NCBI GenBank assembly: GCA_019188255.1
Contig: JAETXT010000007.1
Location: 3,348,001-3,412,000, forward strand
DNA from: Verticillium longisporum
Lineage: Eukaryota > Ascomycota > Sordariomycetes > Glomerellales > Plectosphaerellaceae
DNA: 64,000 nt
Reading direction: 5' to 3'
The position numbers were made by a program, and so were the translations under genes. The notes under the pieces were generated by a model, which worked only from the letters and a program-made list of their open reading frames with translations, did not search any database and was not told the DNA's origin. This document shows, in pieces, positions 58,094-64,000 of the stretch (positions within the stretch are counted from its first letter, which is position 1; each line of letters opens with the position of its first letter).

Positions 58094-58230
58094 TACCTTA
58101 CCTTGCCTACCTTAAGGTACCTTGCCTACCTTAAGGTACCTTACCTACCTAAGGTACCTAGGTAGGTAGGCAAGGTAGGTACATGTACCCTACCTTGGCA
58201 ACGTACCTACCTAGATAGGTACCCTGAGCA
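58094..58230. repeat. Dense TACCT/AGGTA inverted and direct repeat array
   Basis: Repeated CCTTACCTTGCCTACC and CTTAAGGTACC words followed by their complements, so the block can fold into a long hairpin. Contains a perfect TACCTAGGTA at 58155-58164. Confidence 0.88.
58155..58164. repeat. TACCTAGGTA palindrome, copy 5
   Basis: Perfect palindrome inside the 58094-58230 repeat block. Confidence 0.85.
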
Positions 58231-59044
58231 CCCTTGGCACCTCACCGTGGTACCTCGGAAGGCGCCCTACAGTTAGGCAGGTTGACGATCATCGCCAGTC
58301 GTTCCTGAGCCCGGCAGGGCTGGCCGGATCTCCCCCGGAAGGAAGCACCCCACCTTCTGGTTGTCTCATTTCATCTCACCTCACATGGCAGGCGCTACCA
58401 CTGCAGGTACCAGGCACAGCAAGCGTAGATCCACTGCACACCAGCCTCTCCACCAACTACAAGTCCCTTGCCGCCACCATCTTCATCCACGATCCTCTCG
58501 TCTGCCATTTTGGTCCTTCGGTCAAGCACACTGGATGATTATAGCGCTGCTGGACTTGACGCACGCCCGCATTGCCCAGCCAATTCTCACCGTTCTCCAT
58601 GACCAGCTCGCAACATATCTCGCTCGGCACCAGCCTTGACATTGTCTGCTAATCTCTCGTCGCCTTAGCCCGGCATGGGTTCCGGCGCCGTCCAGATGAG
58701 TTGGGTGGTCCAAGGCAAACACAGCAACAAGCTAAGTGCTGTCTCCATGTGCCGTCACGCCCGTGGGCATGGCTGCCGCACTACGATGTCGGCCAACTGA
58801 ACGGCTATGAAAGGCCCTCTCCCCGTCCGACTTCCTTCGGACCATACCTACTCTGCTGCTCGTGTCTCCCCATCTCGTCATCGTCAAGCCAGAGACGATA
58901 TCCCGCCCCTTTCGGCTTTGCAGACACTTTGTTTGCGTCCTTTCGTTGAACCCACAACCACCTCTCCCACGCTCTTTACCTACAGGCTTCGGCCACCTTA
59001 CAGTCCTCCTACATTTTCACATTCACATCAGGTATCTCACCAAC

Positions 59045-60855
59045 ATGATGTCCAAGTCCCTCCTGGCCGTAGCTCTCGGTGCTGGCTTTGCCTTTGCTAA
59101 TACCTATGGCGCGCTCAACCTCTACTGGGGTCAGCTGGGCTTGCCCACGGATCGCCTGGCCAGCTACTGTGACTCGCCCGGCGTCACCTCCGTCACTCTG
59201 TCCTTTGTGAACAAGTCCCCGAGGTACGGCATCGACAATTCTGGATCCAACTTTGCCGGCCACTGTGGCGGCGAGCAGTTCTATGTGAACCCGGTCAACG
59301 GCGAAGAGACCTCTCTCATCATGAACTGTGATGCTATCAAGACAGACATCAGGTACTGCCAGAGCATTGGCAAGAAGGTTCTTCTATCCATTGGCGGACG
59401 TTGCGCCGATGGTGAGCCTTGCAGTTATGATGTCCTGGACGAGGAAGAGGGTGAAGCCTTCGCTGAACAGCTCCACTCCATCTTCGGCCCCTACGATCCT
59501 ACCTACCCTGGCCCTCGTCCCTTTGATATCAGCGAGACGGAGCATGTCGCCGTCGATGGCTTCGATTTCGACATTGAGTTCAAGTACCGTAAGTTCGCAT
59601 ACATGTACGCTTCCCGCTTCACAGGCTGACCACGACATGTACCAGCCAACCAAGCGCCCTACATCAGGATGGTTGAGGTCCTTCGCGGCCTCAACCCTGC
59701 GTACTACATCACAGCTGCCCCCAGTGCCCTACTTCCGATGAGTACTTCCAACTGAAGGAGCTTGTCTACGCTGCCCAGTTCGATGCCTTGTTCATCCAGT
59801 TCTACAACAATCCTGGCTGTCAGGCTTCTGACGATATCAACTATGATGACTGGCTGAGGGTCCTGTCGGAGACCGACCAGAGCAAGGACGCAGATATCTT
59901 TATCGGCCTGCTGGCGAGCCCTGCCGCAGGTGGCAGTGGCTATGTCGACAACGAGCAGGTGAAGGAAATTGTTTGCGCGCTCAAGGACAAGAGCCAGTTT
60001 GGAGGCCTGTCTTTTTGGGACGCGACGAGGGGCGCTTAGAACGTCATTGATGGCAAGAACTTTAATGAACACGCTGCCGACGCGCTCGAGTTTGGATGCG
60101 ACTCTGCGCCTCCCACCGGACCTACCACTACCAGCAGTCGTTTGCTATCCAACTCAACGACTACGGCGTCAATCACCGTATCCCCCTCGTCCGTTGGACC
60201 CACCAGCATTACCTCTTCCAGCTCTGTCGAGCTTACCACAAGCACCGTATACGCCACGAGCACCCGCACCATCACGTCCTGCAAACCTGATGTGCCCTGC
60301 ACCAAAGGAGATGTCGTTACGGAGACTATTCCCTTGTACACGACCGTATGCCCTGTCACGGAGACTGGCGATGTGACCCCAACACCCCCCGCCATCACGT
60401 CAGCTCCTGTCACGTCAGCACCCGTCTGGACGACGAGCACTGCCTACACGACCAAGACATATACCGTCACCTCCTGCGCTCCTGATGTGGCATACTGCCC
60501 TTCTGGCCAGGTCACGACCGAAGTCACGTGGTACACCACCGTCTGCCCTGCCACGGGTGACGTTCCTCAGGGACCGAAGACGGATGCTCCTCAGCCACCC
60601 AAGCCTAGCGGCGGACCTCACGTTCCCCAAAGGGGCAATGAGGAGGACTCAACCCCGAAGGAAAGCGGCAAGCCAATTCCTCCGGTGAAGAAGCCGTACA
60701 CGACGATTGTGATTCCGCCTGCAGGTCCTGGGCACAACGCTACCGGCTCGCATGCGCTACCGAAGCCGAGCCACATCGTGGAGGCTGGTGCCGGAAAGTC
60801 CGGGATGGTCAGCGCAGCGGCTCTTGCCGTCGTTGTCGCTGGGCTTTTGCTGTAG
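59045..60855 (+). CDS. Secreted GH18 chitinase with Ser/Thr-rich GPI-type tail, disrupted reading frame
   Basis: Cell-wall or secreted chitinase. Exon 1 is 59045-59588 and exon 2 is 59646-60855, intron 57 nt. The signal peptide is MMSKSLLAVALGAGFAFA; the catalytic domain starts YGALNLYWGQLG. The GH18 site is VAVDGFDFDIEF (DxxDxDxE, Glu present), preceded by the KKVLLSIGG strand. A Thr/Ser/Pro-rich region follows, with repeats of TVTSCAPDV / TITSCKPDV and YTTVCP, ending in a hydrophobic tail SGMVSAAALAVVVAGLLL that suggests a GPI anchor. Two lesions: the C-run 59718-59722 is one base short (ITAAP before, CPTSDEYFQL after in the next frame), and TAG at 60037-60039 falls between FWDATRGA and NVIDGKNFNEHAADALEF. 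Everything else is intact, so this may be sequence error rather than decay. Confidence 0.85.
60037..60039 (+). other. In-frame TAG inside chitinase
   Basis: The TAG lies near the end of the catalytic domain. The frame continues open for 271 codons to the natural TAG at 60855. Confidence 0.88.
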
Positions 60856-62040
60856 GCAACGATGGATAATAATTTGCGGCCTGTTTTCTTCGATGTCGTA
60901 TTGATTCTGCATCTACATAATAATGATTTGGTGGGTTGATCTATTGGAGGTTGTAAGTAGTATCAGAGTTCAGGATCCATGTAGCCACATTCGTGGTCAG
61001 AACCCAGAACAGGTGTCCTTTTCCAAGAGGATACCCTCCTTTTCCAGCCCCCAGCCTCATCATATGATGTTTTCTGTGCTACAGTACATTGCAAGGGCCG
61101 TACAGCTCTTCAAGACCGGGACGCGTCAACGTTGGCGGCGCAGCAAGGCGATCGTAACTGTACGAAATGAGACACAACCAAAGCTCGAAGCACGAATTTC
61201 CCTGTGGCAGATGGCACACGAAAGAGGAGCCGCCCGTTGGAGCAGGTGAACAAGGGGTTGTTAGTCATCCCATGATCTAGCTTCAGGGCACCGAGGCGTC
61301 ATTGGCTGGAGCTCCAACCAGGCGTGAGCTCTATCCACCCCACATGCAAGAACGTCATTGCCTGGCTCCTGCACTCGAAAGCAAGGTGGAAGAGGGGAAA
61401 CAGGACGCCTGGTTGGTGCTTTCCTCAACTGGCCACTTTGTTCCTGGCCATATGTATCTCAATCCACGACTCCATCGCCATCCTTGCTCCTGACGCTGCC
61501 TGTCACATACCTACCGCCTACCCTAACAGCCATCGATCTCTTCATCATCGTGGGTCAGACCCTCTTCTACTACACGACGGGCCATTCGTGCAAATCGGCC
61601 GTTCCCAGTGCCCGAATTCCGTTCCTCCACAGCTCGCACCTATATTAGGGTATCCGACTACGGCGGCCCCTCGTTGCCATAGCCTCAGTCTTGTGTCGAG
61701 TCAAGGCCCCGCCTGGCAACAGACCGTGTCAGCCACCGAGGAAAATATCCGCATCAGGGTCCTCAACCACGGCCAGCTGCACCTGTTTCTACGCAAGTAC
61801 TGGTGGAGTAGGGCGTCTGCCAAGAATGTAAATGCTGTGAAGCACAGTCCATCTCCTGAGACCCTCTCGACCTTACCTTACCTCATCCAGTTCTCTACAC
61901 ATTTGCCCGAAGCCCTTCGGCCCGCGCCCGTCATCTCCTGCGTGGCATAACCTAGGTGCCCAATTCTGGTTGTTATTGTTGCTGTTATCGCTCTTCTTTG
62001 CCTTGGCTGTCCCGACGAGGATTCGAACAGCAGTGTCATC
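60856..62040. other. Intergenic, no gene seen
   Basis: About 1.2 kb between the chitinase and the OSH1-like gene. A 208-codon open frame (61324-61950) has no recognised domain and is probably leader sequence of the downstream gene. Confidence 0.5.
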
Positions 62041-64000
62041 ATGTCAGACATAGGCGAAAGGTACGCCCCTCGCTCCCCTCAACGCATCTGAACCTCTCCC
62101 CCCCCCCCAATGCAACGACCATACCAGTCCTAATGCCACCGCGGCTACAGCATTACCGCCCACAAGCGATCGAAATCGGCCGCTGCCCTCGCCCTTCTCC
62201 GCCGCAATCACTCTCGTCACGAAGAGGACGCCTCGAACTCTTCCGGCCCCGACGACGCTGGCTTCTCAGGCCTTTCTCCGTCCTTCTCGTCGAGCGCCTC
62301 TCTGTCCCACCAAACCTCTACCCGAACACAGGGCGCCAAGCTCACCGCCTCCTCCGCCGCCCTGGCACGAACACCCTCCAACCAGAGCCCCGCAGGCCTG
62401 TCTTCCAAGACTGGCAGCGTATCGCTCGAAAACAAGGGCGTAACTCTCGAGCAGTCCGTTCGCAAATTCCGCATCGTCGAGTCTCTACGCAGTGGCGACA
62501 CGGCATCCATCTCCAGAGCCATTCGCGAAACTGCCGAGGGCGGTCCGCGGACCAGCATTTCCTCCATCGGATCGCTGAGCGGCACCGGTCTGGACGACAC
62601 GACCATATTACACCTGGCCATCCAGTGCGCAGAATACCCCGTCGTCGAGTTTGTTCTTCACAACAGCACCGGCTCCATCGATGTCAACTCACGCGACAGG
62701 GAGGGCAACACGCCGCTTCACATTGCGGCAGCCCAAGGACGAACTCAGGTTGTCAAGCTGCTTCTCGAACAAAAGGACATCAACGATGCCGTTCCCAATG
62801 CTCAGGGCCGACTACCCATCGACTCGGCGAGGAACCCTGAAATCTTCCAGCAGCTCCAGCTGTCGCGGTCGCTGTTTGTCGAAGAAAAGGTGCGTCAGGT
62901 CCAGGGTCTCATTGCCCAGGGCGATTACAAGGCGCTCGAGGTCATTCTAGAAGAGCCGCGCCTCAAGCAGGTTCTCGACATCAACAGTACCGAATTTTGC
63001 ACCGAAACCGTAACCGTTCAGAACGGAGGAACCCTCCTACACGAGGCAGCTCGCAAGAAGAACTCGCAGCTCATCCAAGTCTTGCTTCTTCACGGTGCTG
63101 ACCCGTTCCGACGAGATCGTAAGGGCAAGCTCCCCCAAGACGTCACAAAGGACGACACGACTCGTTCCATGCTCAAGCGCTCGCCTGCTGCCGTGGCCGC
63201 CCAGAGGGGCATTCAAGAGAAGGCTGTTCTTGGTCATGCTGCATCCCAGGGAGCTTCCTCGAGCACTCCGGGTGACCCTCTCGCCGGAAGAGAAGCCCGC
63301 GAGATGTCTGGCTACCTGAAGAAGTGGACCAACTACCGAAAGGGATACCAGCTGAGATTCTTCGTCCTAGAGGACGGTGTCATGAGTTACTACAAACACC
63401 AGGACGATGCTGGCTCGGCCTGCCGCGGCGCCATCAACATGCGCATTGCCAAGCTTCACATGAGCGCCGACGAGAAGACCAAATTTGAGATTATCGGCAA
63501 ATCATCTCCCAAATACACCCTCAAGGCCAACCACGAAGTCGAGGCCAAGAGATGGTTCTGGGCGCTGAACAACTCAATTCAGTGGACCAAGGACCAAGCT
63601 AAGGAGGAGGAGAAGCAGAAGGCCCGTGGCGCCGAGATGCTTCGTCAAGCCAAGGCCGACCAGGCTGGCAAGTCTCCAGAGCTGTCCATGAACGATCCCG
63701 CCAGCGAAAGTGCCAGCGTGGCCGATACGCGGGGGACCAGCACCCAAATCCACCGAACGCAGTCTGGGCCTCGTCAGTCTGTGCACAGGGCTGCCAGTAC
63801 CGTGGGCAGCGTCGATGACGACTACGCCGATGCGATGACTGAAGGCGACGCGTCGCGGATGGGTGGCAACCACACCCACACCAACGTCGGAGGAAATGAC
63901 GACGACGATGACTACTTTGAGGAGGCGAGCAATCGCGATGGGCCTGCTGTGACGAGGGACGCGTTCAACATCACTGCGCAGTCTGCCAAGCTGCAGCTCG
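62041..64000 (+). CDS. OSH1: OSH1/SWH1-like oxysterol-binding protein (ankyrin + PH part), 3' end outside window
   Basis: Sterol/PI4P transfer protein acting at ER contact sites. Exon 1 is 62041-62060 (MSDIGE plus two bases) and exon 2 runs from 62151 past the window end, with a 90-nt intron. The acceptor at 62150 (GGCTACAG) was chosen because the earlier CCAG at 62127 runs into a stop. A Ser-rich N-terminus leads to ankyrin repeats: TTILHLAIQCAEYPVVEFVL, REGNTPLHIAAAQGRTQVVK, GGTLLHEAARKKNSQLIQVL. A PH domain follows, with MSGYLKKWTNYRKGYQLRFF, DGVMSYYKHQDDAGSACRG and AKRWFWALNNSIQW. The window ends in an acidic stretch before the oxysterol-binding domain. Ankyrin plus PH in this order fits Osh1/Osh2. 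Confidence 0.9.

Larger units (their letters stand above)
57104..59044. other. Intergenic, rich in ACCT repeats
   Basis: About 1.9 kb before the chitinase gene. The central 58094-58230 block is a dense array of TACCT/AGGTA words. No convincing gene; CT-rich from about 58840 as the chitinase leader. Confidence 0.5.

Noticed and set aside
61324..61950. 208-codon + strand open frame upstream of the OSH1-like gene
   Set aside because: No domain, unusual composition, and position fits promoter/leader sequence.
62010..62040. ATTCGAAC string resembling a tRNA B box
   Set aside because: Flanks cannot form a T-arm stem or acceptor stem; it lies in the leader of the OSH1-like gene.

Overview
The window looks like chromosomal DNA of a filamentous ascomycete, most likely a Sordariomycete and plausibly Hypocreales. 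The reasons are short GT-AG introns of about 50-220 nt with CTAAC/CTGAC branch-point-like boxes, GC-rich codon use, long pyrimidine-rich 5' leaders, and a gene set typical of these fungi (CarRA/CarB carotenogenesis, cry-DASH with an RGG tail, Lsb1/Pin3 SH3 protein, PrpD, a GH18 chitinase with a GPI-type C-terminus). No species can be named from sequence reading alone. No tRNA, rRNA, CRISPR or intact transposon was recognised.

Layout. 1-1230 (-): 3'-truncated PHO85-type cyclin. 1231-10778: gene-poor 9.5 kb. 10779-12926 (+): RING-IBR-RING ubiquitin ligase. 14431-16460 (+): MFS transporter. 16811-18295 (-): unknown 494-aa protein. 19033-20060 (-): Lsb1/Pin3-like SH3 protein. 21048-22953 (-): 2-methylcitrate dehydratase. 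25104-26414 (+): ELL-associated factor EAF. 26760-29591 (-): POP1 of RNase P/MRP. 30980-32821 (+): NT-C2 protein. 33231-35045 (-) and 35527-36343 (+): divergent SSZ1 and RRP40. 36812-38982 (-): C2H2 zinc-finger protein with a predicted membrane anchor. 38983-45023: gene-poor 6 kb. 45024-47179 (+): cry-DASH. 47469-48794 (-): hotdog thioesterase. 49592-51637 (-) and 53638-55461 (+): divergent carRA and carB. 56022-57059 (+): pirin. 59045-60855 (+): GH18 chitinase. 62041 to the end (+): OSH1-like ankyrin/PH/oxysterol-binding protein, 3'-truncated.

Functional themes. CarRA and CarB together convert geranylgeranyl diphosphate towards coloured carotenoids, and a blue-light photoreceptor gene (cry-DASH) lies about 2.4 kb beyond the 3' end of carRA. 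SSZ1 (ribosome-associated chaperone) and RRP40 (exosome) share a 481-bp divergent promoter holding an AAAATTTT palindrome, and POP1 (rRNA/tRNA processing) is nearby.

Sequence quality. Four genes (RING-IBR-RING ligase, SSZ1, C2H2 protein, chitinase) each lack exactly one base in a short homopolymer, and POP1 and the chitinase each carry an in-frame TAG inside otherwise conserved coding sequence. The uniform one-base homopolymer loss in housekeeping genes points to assembly error rather than real pseudogenes. The two TAGs deserve separate checking, since TAG to TGG is also the type of change made by A-to-I mRNA editing in Sordariomycetes. I found no convincing new defence or mobile system. The most unusual elements are the membrane-anchored zinc-finger protein and a dispersed TACCTAGGTA palindrome.
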